DNA of 64,000 bases from Protea cynaroides (GCA_028583415.1 CM053267.1:50559414-50623413); one strand, 5' to 3'; counted from the first letter of the stretch, positions 1 to 12,520 are shown. Notes: generated by a model not told the origin, from the sequence alone. Numbers and translations are program-made.

Positions 1-595
1 ACTTTTCCTCCATAAAATTCCATATGTTTTCAATGCTTTACTTTGCATTTTAAGTTAAAACAAATAGAGGACAATCCTATTTTACTTGAAAATTTTTATT
101 TTCTGCATTTTACAAGGAAACAAACAGGGTATATATGGAAAATTTTCCTACTTTTCAATGCAATTTTCCCCCCTTTTTTTTTTACGTTAAAAAAATTCGT
201 GGAAAGTCCTATTTTACAGGAAAATGTTCCTTTGCCATCATTTTATACAGAAACAACTGAAGCCTAAATATTTCCCCTTTCCAAAAGCTCTTTGTGGGCA
301 ACTCATACAGTTTCTCTTTCACTCTTGACTGTTGTTATTACTCATGAACATACCCAGTTATTAGCCAGTCTGGTATATGTACTATTTGTTAACCAGTAAA
401 GTTCAACTAGACATTAAAGAATGGGAGTAAAACATGAAACTGTGAATTAACTTATTGATGTGTTTATGATACAGAGTCATTCTTTAGAGACCTATTTTTT
501 TTTATAGCTAAATAAGGACCAATTGGAGGAGGGGGCATTCTTTAAAGAGCTTATCATAAGATCCAGTTCAAAATTTGATTCTGTTTCTTTTGAAG
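1..595 (+). other. Intronic sequence upstream of the first visible GSTL exon
   Basis: No coding exon of the N-terminal thioredoxin-like GST domain is recognisable here. The stretch is AT-rich with alternating T-runs and TTTTAC/GTAAAA words in both orientations, resembling decayed foldback DNA at 4140-4310, 6235-6350 and 52960-53095. It ends in an AG acceptor at 594-595. I infer that it is an intron of the lambda GST whose earlier exons lie before the window. Confidence 0.55.
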
Positions 596-3097
596 GTACC
601 GTCATTGGAACACAATAATGAAGTCAGAGGAGAGAGTCTTGATTTGATAAAATATATTGATAGCAACTTTGAAGGACCCCCACTTTTCCCTGATGTAAGA
701 CATGCATGGAGTATCTGTTTAAAATTGAAGATGGAGAGTCTCATTCTCTTCAAAACCTGACAAAGGCTCCCCCCCCCCCTCTCTTGGTAAACTGTAGGAT
801 GCAACAAAGAGAGAGTTTGCAGAAGAGTTATTGTCCTATACTGACACGTTCAACAAAACTGTGTTTGCTACATTCAAGGGAGATGTAGATGAAGCTGGTG
901 AGGTTTGCTTTCTTACTGTCTTAATTTTACATAAGAATCACATTCACTGTTTATACTTTAAATAACTACTAGATGACCTTCTTCAATGACCTTCATTAGG
1001 TGCTGCTTTTGATCATATAGAAAAAACACTTGCAAAATTTGATGATGGGCCTTTCTTCCTTGGCCAACTAACTCTGGTGAGTGGATGTCTATTCTTTTTC
1101 TTCTATATTGCCATATTCTAAACTTTTTCCAAATATTAATCATTGTGGTCCCATATTTGCAAGCATTAAGGCATATAAAATGATGCATCTAAGGCCGATC
1201 ATACTCGAACAATACTGACACGTTAGTTTATCTATCTGTACCAATAAACATCAACCTGCTACCTATAAAAAGGGTGTACCAGTGTATTCCTGAAGGTATA
1301 ACAACTAGAATGGAATTTAACCTCTCTAAAAATTGTTCTCAATTTAGCTTTATAATTTCCCCTGAATGTATGCCTATTACTCTCTACTTGTATTTCATTA
1401 CTGGGTAAATGGAAAATCCATGTTTTCTACTTTGTTCATATATGCCACCTCTAATTCACAACTGTGTATATGTAATCTTCAGGTAGATATAGCCTATGCT
1501 CCATTCATTGAAAGATTTCAGCTCTTCCTACGGGAAATAAAGAACTATGATATTACAGCAGGAAGGCCTAAACTGGCAGCCTGGATTGAGGTATGCTGAA
1601 GAGATAATTGTTTAAACATTCTATTAGAAACTAAATGGTAGAGTTTCTGTTTGAGAATTGTTGGTTTCATTGCATCCTGTTTCTGTTATGCTAAAGTGAA
1701 TTAAAACATTCTTTCTGCCACGAAAGTTTTGGTCATGAACTCTCATTAGGTTCATGCATATAAATGGGCATGTGTAAGAATTGCATACTACTGCTTCATA
1801 ATTATCACTGCTGTTGTCCATGGCTGATCCCAACTCCTAACTAGCTTGAGTTGGTTATGAGAATCCTGACTCTTCCATTCCATTTGAACTAGAATGGTAT
1901 CCTTTGGTTAATGCATGTGTTGAAATTATTGCTCAAAACCTCCATCGACATCAATTTCTGTTTTCCATCGATTTTTAACCTTAGACCTGTGCTTGTGCCC
2001 TTCTTATGGGGGTGTTGATGACATAGCCATGGTTCTCAACATGTCAGAGTGCTACTTGACTTTTTGCCTACTTTGATAGCATAGATCTTTCATCCACTGC
2101 CCAACCATACTTTGTAAATGTACAAATACTTAAGCAAAATTCGTATCCAAGGTGATATGAAAAATTAAGATAAGTTCATATTTTTTTGAAATGGTGTGAA
2201 TAATTAGCCTAAAAAGTTCAGAATCCTTACAAATCTTCAATAAAAAAAAGTTTATGAAAGAGCCCTAATTTTTTTTTGTTCCATTTTTGTGTGGAAAATA
2301 AGCGTATAATCCCTAGTTATATATATGAATGGTTTTTTGATGTATTCCTTGTGTTTGACCCAATTTTGACCATTTCTCTAAACTTGGAAATCAAATTAAA
2401 CTTGAAATTTTCTCATTCTGAATTATCCCTAACCCGAATTTGCTAATTATGCACCAAAATCCATCCATATGAAGATTGCAATTTTGAAAATTACCTTCCC
2501 CGCCTCCCCCTCTCTTATCCCAGGGTGGGGGGTTATTGGGGCTGCGGTCGTCTTTGTTGGGTTGTGAAAGTTTTATGGTTCCAGTATTCCAGCATTTTAT
2601 AGGAGAAAATATCAAAGGAAAATACAGAAAAAGGAAGAACGTGAAGGTATCTGTATGAATATTGGTTCGGATTCAACACCTAAATCACAGTGGTTTTTTT
2701 ATTCATCAAAATCTATGTTTGATGGTCCTTGTTAATTTGGTATAATTTTTCAGTATGCTTTTTAGCAGTATCTATTTCCTCGATCAATTGCTAACTGAGT
2801 GATGTGTAGAACAGATTACTGCACATCTGAGTGTAGCAATTATAAGTTATAAGAATGGCTTTGGTTGTAGGAAATGAACAACATTGAGGCTTATAAACAA
2901 ACCAGAAGTGATCCCCAGGAGCTTGTGGAAGGTTACAAGAAACGATTCTTGGTAGTCCTTTCTACCCATCATTATCATGAATCTGAAATCTCTGAATTGT
3001 TGCTAATGTTTATTCATTACTTTATCGTGAAGGACAAAAAATTCAGTGAACTCTTTTAACTCTTTTCTGGGTGTTGGTTGTGCAGGCACAGCTCTGA
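596..3097 (+). CDS. GSTL: Lambda-class glutathione S-transferase, 3' part (partial at 5' end)
   Basis: Exons 596-694, 798-897, 1000-1076, 1483-1590, 2871-2951 and 3086-3097 join in phase through GT-AG introns to give 158 residues plus TGA. The visible part starts at VPSLEHNN, the cis-proline and glutathione gamma-glutamyl loop, with the GESLDLIKYID segment of the thioredoxin-like domain. The all-alpha C-terminal domain follows (VDIAYAPFIERFQ, ITAGRPKLAAWIE, YKKRFL). These are hallmarks of plant lambda GSTs, which act as glutathione-dependent thiol transferases rather than conjugating enzymes. Their catalytic cysteine is in the N-terminal domain, which is outside the window and unchecked. The last exon encodes only AQL and stop; it was chosen because family members end just after KKRF. 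Reading through the donor at 2952 would instead add 34 unrelated residues. The second visible exon uses donor 898 (GTGAGG) because donor 903 breaks phase. Confidence 0.93.
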
Positions 3098-5251
3098 ATG
3101 TTACCACGATTTCTTCAATCCATGATTTGGACTTCATGTATTCCAAAATTCTTCTAGTGCTTCTATGGAGTGTGGTAAAGCACAAATATAGAATTAATGT
3201 TGTCAAGTACATAAGCCAGATAAAATAAGGTATAAGTCCACTTTCTTTTTTTGATGAAAAACTAAATTCATTAGTGCAGCAAAGATGACAACAAATCCAG
3301 TCCAGAACCATGGATGTTGTTCGAGTGTTCCTCCACCCTAGTGGTGATGGTGAGGCAGTGTGCAACGGTAATTGAATGTCTTGGTTTCTTTATAATTGTT
3401 ACCGACATAAAATAGCGTAGAAGATTAAAAGTGTAGCAATAAGGAGAAAAGATTCCAGGGCCAACGGTTGTTGTCTGGATCCGTTAACCATCCCTTTAGT
3501 AACAGGCTGTCCGGCCAGATCATTAAGCTTTCATACCAGCATCCTGACTCCTGGGAGTCCCATCTCAACTCTTGAGCCCTTTGACCTCACTTTCATGTGT
3601 GGATCCTGGATGTGTAATGGCTTGTTCTGAATTAAGTCACTAGAATAGTTCAGACATTTTATTTACCCATGCTCCCATTATAAATCCTATTCTCTGGTGG
3701 ATTGATAATGTTAACAAAGCTATCTCCAAAAATAATTGGGGTATGCTTTGATTGAAGGACTATAATCCTTTTTTTTTAGGTGCTCTATCTTCTCAATTTT
3801 AAGGGGTAAGCAACACTTGCTATCCACCTTGAATTCGATGGACAAATATCCAGTCTGTGTCTAGGGTTAGGAAGCCAACTTAGCCTTATCAGAACAATAG
3901 TACAACCAATTCATAGAAGGGAAGATAGACTGTTTTCCTTGTCCTGTAAAGGAAAGAGATGTTTCGAGGGGGGAGGGATCTACACATTGTCAGTGTATAT
4001 GAGGTTATACATGCTAGCAGTGGAAAATGGGAGTACAGGGAGAATCAGTAGCTGATCACTTGGAGGCTGGATTTTAAGAGAGAGGAGAGGGAATGTTAGA
4101 GGAAAGTACAGCAGCGTCAATTTCCTTTTCCCTATTGCTACGTTTGTAATTTTTTATATGTAAAAAAAAATTAAAAAATCAATGTTGTTTCTAATAGACA
4201 AAATTCCTTTTCCATCCCTTTAGAGATCACTATATTTTACCATTTAATTTTTTTTACATATAAAATGTTACATGTGAAATTTTATGGTAAAATTTTATAT
4301 CAAAAAGACAGAGTCTGTAGAAAATATGCTGTTACTTAGGAAGGCTGCTAGTACAGGAAGAGGAGTGACTGGGAGAATGTGAAATGACTAAAAAGTACCC
4401 ACAAAGCTTTTATAATTTATACTTCATTTATAATTTTGGCTCGTGTACTGACAGGGTTCAACCCCTTATCACCTTATGAATGTTATTATTTCTTTTAGGA
4501 GACCTCTATAATTTTCTCTCACTTCCATTCTTTCCCAGAATTTTTATTCAATTTCTAATTTTTTTCACATGAGTAACGGGATAAAAGGAATTGGAATATT
4601 ATCCTATTACCTGTTAGACTTGAATCAATTGATTTTACTATTAAAAAATAAGGTAAATTACATTTAGGGTACATAACGTTTTGAGAAACTACATCTAAGA
4701 TACTGTATGTTTTGAAAACTATGTTTGGGATACCTCGTGTTTTATAAATGTTATGTTTCGACTATCTTCCATATTTTCCATTTTGCTCGTTTCACACTTC
4801 CTTCCCCTCTCTCTTTCTCCCCAACTCTACACCTCTCTCTCCTCCATTTGGTAGGTGTCAAACGAATCTTGAGCGAAAAAGTCAAGTATTTCTTTCCAAC
4901 CGATGCCAATCCGTGAGGAATGAGTATTTCTTTCCCACCGATATCAATATATCATGGATATTGAAGTGTTCTTTAGGATAAGAAACACGAACAAAATAGT
5001 AACTTTTTGACCCAAAAGTTTAAACTAGTAGGTGGAGGGATTCCCATGTGTATTAGGACTGAAGACTGTGGTAGTCAGTGTGGGATTAAACTCCCAATAA
5101 AAACCTTCCTAACGTTTTACTTTCATCAAATAAAAAGAAAATCTTTGAACTTTTTAAACAATTACAATAGCGGTAGTTATCATGTTGTGACCCAAAAATC
5201 ACAAGGCAAATTTGTTATATTCATTTTTATGGTTTTTTCAATATAAACCAT
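3098..5251. other. Intergenic region, no gene seen
   Basis: Begins with the likely 3'UTR of the lambda GST. The rest is noncoding and AT-rich. At 4650-4770 a motif of roughly 30-37 bases (TTAGGGTAC...GTTTTGA-like) recurs about three times with heavy divergence, which looks like an old tandem array. At 4141-4310 TTTTTTACATATAAAA-type words occur in inverted arrangement, suggesting a decayed foldback element. No ORF has a recognisable domain. Confidence 0.5.
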
Positions 5252-5760
5252 TCTTTTTTTTTTTTTCTTTTTTGCTAGAAGCTAGATTGTATTAGAGAAT
5301 GGAAAAACATACATAACACCTTAATAGGATAAAAAAACCTCCACCTTCGGCAATGCCATCAGCAGAGGCCACCCCAAGTGAATTATAAGAACCTATACCG
5401 AGGTCTGTGGGAAACATCCCACACCACCTCTGAAGCCACAAAATCAGGACAAAAGCTCCAAGAATTTGAAACTCTATCATGTGCTGCTCTCCTAGCCAGT
5501 CTATCCGTAACTATGTTCACCTCCTGGAGGCAATGAGTAATCCTGATCTGACACTCTAAAAGGTCAAAGGAAATTACCCTCAATTCCTACAGCATAAATC
5601 AAGGAAGCTCTTCGTATCTCAAAGCCATAGCAGCAGTCGTCGAATCCAATTCAATCCAAATTTTATGGAACCCAAGTTGCTTAGCCAATAACAGCCCTCT
5701 CATAGCACTCCTAACCTCAACAATATAGTAGCTCGTCCCCCCATTATAGTCATACATTAG
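5252..5760 (-). pseudogene. LINE 3' end with RNase H-like domain remnant
   Basis: Read on the minus strand, 5760 to about 5390 translates in pieces to an RNase H-like domain of the kind at the end of plant L1 LINE ORF2: GLLLAKQLGFHKIWIELDST, then CLQEVNIVTDRLARRA. A stop lies after the first piece and the frame shifts. The T-rich run at 5252-5276 fits the poly(A) tail of a minus-strand insertion. The upstream reverse-transcriptase portion is absent, as is usual for 5'-truncated LINEs. A domesticated RNase H gene is unlikely given the breaks. Confidence 0.7.
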
Positions 5761-7130
5761 ATGTATTTCAATATAAATGAATATATTTAATTGAATTAGA
5801 GCTTGAAATTCAACATATGATTAATCTAGACCATGTTTTTGTAATTGACATATTATCTACCCACGTGGCAAAATAGATGTCTTCTATCAAATTCAGGATC
5901 GGATTCTTTGTTGATCTATAGGTCATAGTTTATCTAGTACTTGTTAATAGACCAGAAGCAATTCATATGCTTAAACAAATGCTTGAAGTGACTTAAACCT
6001 ACTTAACCTAAGATGAGTAAGGAAAGTGACTCAATTGTCAATACTTAGTTATCAGTCACTTCTTTGTTCCCTTATTAATAGTTATAAGTTGAAATTTTAC
6101 TATCATGAGATGGTTGCATGACCATTATCTAGTGAACTCATCTATTTATTGCTACATAATAGGTCATGAATCATTTAAGGTGTGACATTTAAATATCCTA
6201 AAAATTTGATGGAAATTTTTTTTTTCTTTTGATTCTTTTGTTTGATGTTAAATTTTTTTAATTTTCTGTGTAATATTTTATATGTAAATTTTTTTAATAT
6301 AAAATATAACATGTAAAATTTTATCATATTACATTTTACATCAAAATAAACGAAATGTTAAGCAGTGATTGCGTCACTCACAAGTGATAATTGGAATTCA
6401 TGTAAATACATAGGGAGGTAAAAGTCTAATCATTGAATAACCCTATAAAAATTTTCTTCTTATGAAATAGGCGAATCGAACTATATTGAAGTTATTATCT
6501 TATTTTTCTTCCCATCAGTTGTTGCCAACCAACGAAAATTTGAGAATTAATGTCCCCTTAGGAAAAAAAAAAGTATACACTCATTGTTTTTTAATTCAAA
6601 TCATCTCATGCCCCTCATATCGACAAGAGGAAATTCAATAGTTGTCATCCATAGTATACGTATATCAATACATCGGTATGTATGTACAGTAAATTACAGG
6701 CACTGGATTTCTTTGTGTGAACATGAGAGGCATGAGAGGATTTCTATCCATCGTTTTCATTTTTCTCATGCCAACATGAGAGACATGAAAAAACGATTTG
6801 CTTTTTACATTTTCTTATGTTCCCACCAACTTTTCTTTGTACTGTCCAAAACTAAACAATCATAAAAAAAAGAAACGACAAGAAAAGTTCACAATTTGCT
6901 TTATTTTATATTTTTACTTGAATACGCAAAGGTGTTTTAAATATTCTTTATCACAATTTATTGCTAAAAGCCAATACAAAAAAGGGATGGTTCATGTAAA
7001 ACATATAGTAGTTCTTGGACCCACCATGAATGGCATGTTTCATTCAAGTTGTCGTCAAATTTATCATCTTCAACAATAGTAGAATTATTTTATTTAATTT
7101 AATATCCCATCTCAGGTAGATGTCTATTCT
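5761..7130. other. Intergenic AT-rich stretch with decayed inverted repeat
   Basis: Noncoding. Around 6235-6350 a TTTGATGTTAAA... arm faces a ...TTTTACATCAAA arm across an AT-rich centre, with long T and A runs, so it could fold as an imperfect hairpin. It resembles 52960-53095 and the start of the window. No target duplication was found and no gene is supported. Confidence 0.4.
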
Positions 7131-7139
7131 TTTTTCTTT

Positions 7140-7269
7140 TTCTTCTTTCAGGATACTAAGTGGGTACATGTCACAAACAATCACCCGATGAGGGGGAAGG
7201 AAGATAGAAGAATCGAACACTCGACCTCTGAGGGCTAAATCATTACGCTACGTAGTGCGCCACATTTAG
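7140..7269 (-). mobile_element. tRNA-derived SINE candidate
   Basis: On the minus strand the 130-bp body begins near 7269 with an A-box-like TAGCGTAATGA. About 30 bases later comes a B-box-like TGTTCGATTC (consensus GGTTCGANTCC), as in an RNA polymerase III promoter. It ends in an A-rich tail (T-rich on +, 7140-7152). Flanks are TGTCTATTC at 7131-7139 and TGCCTATTC at 7270-7278, a 9-bp target duplication with one mismatch. It is not a tRNA gene because no cloverleaf can be drawn. The family is unassigned. Confidence 0.55.
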
Positions 7270-7984
7270 TGCCTATTCATTGCCAAAATGTGTGGTACAA
7301 AATAAAATGTAATTGAGATTTGATTACCTTAAAAAGGTAAAGTTTTATTGTGGTCCATTTAGCCATTAAAGCTTTCATGTATTGACCACCTAATGTGACT
7401 AGGATGTACTGTCGAATCTAATTATTTATTTGTTTTTAAATGAAATGAATCTCCAAAATCTTACACTACCAAATGGCCAACTCTTATTTGGCCCTAATTA
7501 ATCTAGGACATGGTAGATATTATAGATCCAACACCTAATATCTTATGGTCAAGCAGAACACCACTAGATTGACAAACAAATAAAAAATATAAAAATAAAT
7601 AAATAAATGGGCATCAAGAGAACTTGGGCAAATCCTCTTAATGGAGTAAGGATGCAAAATGGAATATAAATAATTTCTTCTTTTTTTTTTCTATTTTTCT
7701 TTTGTACAGAAATCAAAATTTTTTTTTCAAAATTAGTCTATGAAATTCTTCTACAAGACACTTTTCAGAAGGAATCAACAATATTGCTGATTCATTAATA
7801 TGGAAAATTTATTAATTTCGTGCACGACAGTTTGATCAGTTTCCACCCATTGGCTTCAAGATTTGCAGTCATCGGAAGCTTGGTTTGTTCACGATATTTT
7901 TCTCAATAAAGTTTGCTTTAACCAAAAAAGATAGATATACCTTCCCCATTAGATGACCACTCGATATACCAACCGTGTACCCAC

Positions 7985-8695
7985 CATAGTTCACAGTTTC
8001 GGCCGAAACATATCGGTTTTTACCAAAACTGATGTGAACATGGGTGGCGGTACTCTTTGTACCATATTTGGGTACAAGTTTTTTATTTCAGCCCTATTTC
8101 GGTCAGAATTTGTTGCTTTCGATCAATTTTCCATCTGATTTGTTGATTTCAGCAATACGATGTTACCAACATATCGGTTTTTAGGATTGTTTTTATATTT
8201 ATTTTTGAATAGGTAACACTGTAACAGTAGATATAATTTGAGTTATATTTGGACTCTTTTGAGTTTCTATTTATAACTAAGAGTTTTTTATACTAAGAAT
8301 TTGTGTTATATTTGGATTCTTTTTGGGTTTCAGTTTATAACTAAGAATTTGAGTTACATTTGGATTCTTTTTGAGTTTCTATTTATAACTAAGAGTAGAT
8401 AGATTGTTTTTTTTATATTTATTTCTGTTTAAGCAATTCAAAGTTACGATATCGGTTCCGTTTCTACACTACGTTCCTATTAATTTTTTGCTTCGAACTG
8501 GCCAGGAGCTCTTGGATTTGTGATCCTGAAGCACCAATGTTTTTCTTTTGGGCTGCTTAGTTGATCTGGTATTGTGTTTGATTCTAGTTACTATTTTTTT
8601 TTAACCATGTTCTTTTGAAATTTTGGCCAAAACCATCGAAATTTTGGTTTCTAACCTGGCCAAAACCAAGCACGAAACAGAAACTACGATCCTTG
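7985..8695. mobile_element. hAT-like MITE, 711 bp, with internal repeats
   Basis: The left end begins CATAGTTCACAGTTTCGG. The reverse complement of the right end begins CAAGGATCGTAGTTTCTG. The two match at about 12 of 18 positions. Flanking octamers GTACCCAC (7977-7984) and ATACCCGC (8696-8703) agree at 6 of 8, both differences being transitions, which fits an aged hAT target duplication. The asymmetric CAT.../...CCTTG ends match the MITEs at 24358, 26808 and 28026. ATATCGG and GGCCAAAACC motifs repeat near both ends. There is no transposase ORF. Confidence 0.55.
8236..8395. repeat. Imperfect tandem repeat, three units
   Basis: Three diverged copies of a unit reading roughly AATTTGAGTTATATTTGGA followed by TTTATAACTAAGA start at about 8236, 8298 and 8346 (spacing 62 and 48 bp). 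They lie in the middle of the 711-bp MITE, so they were probably carried by it or expanded after insertion. Confidence 0.65.
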
Positions 8696-9210
8696 ATACC
8701 CGCATGACCATGCATAAAAAACAAGGCTTTTTTATATATTAAAAAATTATAAATTTATGATAAATAAATACAAAGACATCTTCATTAATGATGGAGAATC
8801 GGAGATAATATTCTCTCCAACAATAATAATTTAACAACCAAATATTTGTGTCAATATTGACAGCCCACTCCAACCATGCCCCATACATTATGGATTAGGA
8901 CTCGGATCTTCTCCTGTTGTTTAGTCGCGTCAATCATTCATCAAATAGACTAAGATGTTTGATACGTCCGATGGACAATTGAGGGCATTAATGTAATATT
9001 AGTGTCATTGGATACCAATCCAACGACTGAGAGAACCTGATGACACGTGCACTCCTTTTCCAACTAGAATGGTACATACATATATATATATATATGCCAA
9101 GTTCAATGTAGGGCTGCTAGGTATTGAAAGATTAGCAGGACACGTCAGATAAAGTGAGCAAGTGGCTAACATGCGGTGGGGCCCACCTCTTTTCATAGTA
9201 GGTGTGGTAT

Positions 9211-9245
9211 TATTTTTATTTTATTATTATTATTATTATTATTAT
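9211..9245. repeat. (TTA)n microsatellite
   Basis: About eleven ATT units just upstream of the probable GSH1 promoter. A second AT-rich stretch built on AATTAATAATTA follows at 9330-9370. Confidence 0.85.
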
Positions 9246-9430
9246 AATATGAATAGTTTTGTTTTAATGCCTCTCGTTGGCTCTGTTTCTTAACTGATGG
9301 AGATTTGCCAGAAAAGCAAAATTAAAAAAAGATATAATAATAATTAATAATTAATAATTAATAATAATAACAACTAATGCTTCACTCAAGCAGTGGAGCA
9401 AAAAGGAAGCAGACAGTAGTAATATGGTCT

Positions 9431-9438
9431 TATATAGA
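9431..9438 (+). promoter_or_regulatory. Probable TATA box of GSH1
   Basis: TATATAGA lies about 30 bp upstream of a GA-rich stretch that looks like a plant 5'UTR and ends at a good splice donor. No experimental start is visible; the assignment to GSH1 rests on strand and on no other coding gene starting between here and 14812. Confidence 0.45.
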
Positions 9439-9461
9439 GCTCCTCAGTTCCGTTGTCTCCG

Positions 9462-9587
9462 ACTTGGAGAAAAGGAAGGATCGACGGAAGAGGAAACTAG
9501 GGTTTACCTCAATTCCGAATTTCTTACGCTCGCTGGAATCGAAAAAGCATCTTCCTTTTCGATTGATTGACTGAACAAGTGGAAGAG
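9462..9587 (+). other. GSH1: Putative noncoding 5'UTR exon of GSH1
   Basis: GA/AG-rich sequence with the AAACTAGGGTTT motif common in plant leaders, followed by GGAAGAG|GTACAT, a usable donor at 9588. The first GSH1 coding exon opens directly after an acceptor (AG at 14804-14805) only 6 bases before the ATG, so an upstream noncoding exon is required somewhere. This is the best candidate seen. It would make a 5.2-kb leader intron. A short in-frame ORF from 9377 crosses it, but it resembles nothing known. Confidence 0.45.
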
Positions 9588-9777
9588 GTACATCTCCTCT
9601 TCATTCTTCTTGTTATTTTTCTTTACTCTTCTTATTAAAAGAATTTCAATTATGTGAATGAGTTTATTTAATTGTTGTAACAGAACTGCCATTTCTGTTG
9701 ATTTTTTCGTTTTAAATTTTTTTTTTGTATGGGTTGGATTGATGATTTTGTTCTTTTCTTTCAAATATTCTCTAGCT

Positions 9778-9975
9778 TTTTTTTTTTTCGGTAAACAACA
9801 ATTCTATTCATGAGAAACAGAGGTTACCGCCATAGCATTAGTAGGTTCAACAAGCCATGGAGAGGAAATAGGCCGACTAACCACCCCTGATACAGTTAGT
9901 GCCTTCGGGGCAAGGTTATGGGCAATGGTATTAGCTTTTTGTTCCGGACTATAGTTTCTGGGTGGATGTGGATCT
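9778..9975 (-). pseudogene. LINE 3' terminal fragment
   Basis: On the minus strand about 55 codons read SPEQKANTIAHNLAPKALTV then PWLVEPTNAMAV, the pattern found at the very C-terminus of RNase H-like domains in plant LINEs (an ADNLA/AHNLA motif, then PPWL). A T-run at 9778-9789 corresponds to its poly(A) tail. It is heavily 5'-truncated and lies just inside the probable GSH1 leader intron. Confidence 0.6.
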
Positions 9976-10570
9976 TGACAACCTCTGGATTAGTGAAACC
10001 CAACCATTAAAATATTCGAAATGAAAAGAGGGTTTGATTGATCAATAACTATGTCTGAATGTGGTGGGAGTTTTTTTTTCTGTTAAACAGAGGATACTCA
10101 GTTTGAGAAACCGGCCGGTTCGGTGCTGGTTCATTTGGTTCAATTGGTCATCAAAATCTTCCCAAACCGTCAAATAAAGCAAGCGGAGTCTTCTGGAATC
10201 TGAAAAGTGAATGGTTCTTATACAAATGTGCCTCCTTTTTTCCTTGGACTGGTTCGACCATTTGGTGATCGGTTTATTAGGTCCAATGCTCGAACTCGAT
10301 GGTCCATCCGGTCTTTGTTTCCAAGTTAATACACCCTAGCAGGGTTAAGTGTATTCTACTGTATATTTGTCTCTATGCTTTCTCCACCTGGTGATTGTGG
10401 ATCCATTCTCTAAGATAATACCAAGATGATCAAAGAAGTTAAAAGGTTGATAGTTGAAACATTCTTCTGAATACATTAATTGAGATTTAAGGTAGCGAAT
10501 TTTTTTTTTTTTTAAGGAATAAGATTTTCTTTTGCCCCACTTTATAGTGATCGTATTCCCCCCTCCCTTT
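9976..10570. other. Intronic/intergenic, nothing specific
   Basis: Contains GGTTCGGT/GGTTCAATTGG words around 10110-10320 like those in diverged hAT-like noncoding elements elsewhere, but no paired ends or target duplication could be made out. Confidence 0.4.
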
Positions 10571-11259
10571 TGTTAGAAAAAAAGCCTTTTTCCTACTTAT
10601 GTGCAAATTAATGGAAATACACAATAACAAATATATGCACAGAAGAGATAAATCAAGTCAAGCAAACTACAAGAGAACACACTAATTTTTTACAAAGAAA
10701 ACCCTTCCAATGTGAAATGAAAAAACCATGGGACTTAGTCTAGGTAAAGCTGTACTATAATTACAACGAGAATATACAATCCTCTCTAGTCAAAGCTAGA
10801 GGCTACCAAAGAGCAAGAGAAATTACCCGCTATTTTGTAAATACAAAATAGCTCACCAAAATAATAAGTGGATCCACAAATTACAATAACACTCTCACTT
10901 TAATGCCGATGTGACAAATATAGGAAGAACTATCACATACCCCTCTTCCCTTAATAGGGAGAACACCGTCACACTAATCACATACGACGAATAAGGGAAT
11001 ACCTTCTCTTTCTCTCTCTTTACACTCATTGGAAGATTAATAGAGAAAATGAAGAGAAGAATTTAATACAGACTCTCGGCTATTCACTCTCAGTCTCTTT
11101 TTTTTTTTTTTAACTCCAAAATGGGTTTAAACGCATACTAAGCCCCATTGCCATGCATACCTTTTATATGAGGAATCGAGAGTGAGATGAGCCATCATGT
11201 ATAATGCTATTAAAGACATAAATGAGCCCCTCCCCAAATGAAGTGAAGATGACCCAACA
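10571..11259 (-). repeat. 3' LTR of the copia element
   Basis: 689 bp, TG...CA ends. Matches 13074-13145 and 13459-13593 of the other LTR; the middle (about 10643-11125) has no counterpart there. Confidence 0.8.
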
Positions 11260-11559
11260 ATCTCCCCCTCCGATTCATCGATGGACATCTGCCAAACACA
11301 ACTTGCTATGTTTATGCAAAAGTCATGTTTTACCTTGGTTAATGCTTTTGTCATCATATCTGCACTGTTCTTATCAGTATGGATCTTCTCAAGTTGTAGA
11401 AGTTTTTGTTCTAGAACATCCTGAATCTAGTTATACTTTACATCAACATGCTTGGTTTTTTAAAAAAAATTGGGGTTCTTACTTCTTACTCAGGTGGATG
11501 GTACTTTGATTGTCACAAGGAACAATGTAATTATCTTGTTTTAGACTTAGTTCTTGAAT

Positions 11560-12520
11560 AAACCTCTTCATCCACGACATCTCTTGCAAGTTTCCGCTGC
11601 AGTAATATACTTAGCTTTTGTAAATGACAAATCCACACTTTTTTGTAATTTGGATTGCCATGACATTGCTTCTTCTACAAAAGTAAACAGGTATCCTGAT
11701 GTAGACTTCCTTGAGTCAATGTTACCTACCATATCTGCATTTGTGTATCTTAGTAATACAGGCTTACCACTTCTAAAACACAAACATGCATTAAATGAAC
11801 CTTTGAGATATCTTATAGTCTATTTCACTATTTTCCAATGTTTTTTTTTTCTAGGATTAGCAAGAAATCTACTCACAACTTCAACTAAACGTGCAATTTC
11901 AGATCTTGTACACACCATGACATATATCTAACTTCTTACAGTTGACGTATAGGGAATTTTCTTCATTTCTATTCTTCTTTACTTAGTTGAAGGGCTTTGC
12001 TCACTGTTCAATCTGAAGTGACATGCAAGTGTGGAACTGACCAACTTTTTTTTCCATATTGATTTTTTAAGCACATTCTATATGTACTTTTCTTGGAATA
12101 GCCATATTGTACTGGCTTTCCTATTACGAGAGATCTGCATGTCTAAGATTTGTTGAACCGGTTCCAAGTCCTTCGTGGCAAAGGATTTGCTCAACTCTTC
12201 TTTAACTTGTCCATTACCGACATGCTGCAACGATCAACACATCATCAAGCGTCATCTGAAAATTTCTTAATAAACAAAACATAATTTGTTGTTGTTTTCT
12301 TGTCCCCATGATCCACCATAAATAAATCGAACTTCTTCTATCACTGCTTTGGTGTCTGTTTCAAGCCATATAAGCTCTTCCTTAATCTGTAAACTATGTG
12401 TTCTTTAACTTTAATTTTGAAACCTTTTGGCTGCTTCATGTAAATCTCTTCCTTCAAATCACATTGAAGAAAGACTGTCTTGACATTAGGTTGTTGAACT
12501 TCCAAATTCATGTTTACAGC
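11560..12520 (-). pseudogene. copia pol remnant (reverse transcriptase and RNase H)
   Basis: On the minus strand, 12520-12300 reads VKTVFLQCDLKEEIYMKQP ... KSLYGLKQ, the C-terminal palm of copia reverse transcriptase. 11935-11790 gives a copia-type RSEIARLVEVVSRFLANP. 11783-11568 gives NADMVGNIDSRKSTSGYLF ... WQSKLQK, copia RNase H. The YVDD active-site block, integrase and gag are missing or unrecognisable, and frames change between pieces, so it is non-functional. The final 71-codon ORF (11568-11783) is a surviving fragment, not a gene. Confidence 0.85.

Noticed and set aside
2874..3059. Longer C-terminus for the lambda GST by reading through 2952
   Set aside because: The extra 34 residues match nothing in the family. 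A GT donor at 2952 and an AG at 3084-3085 give a normal short AQL end.
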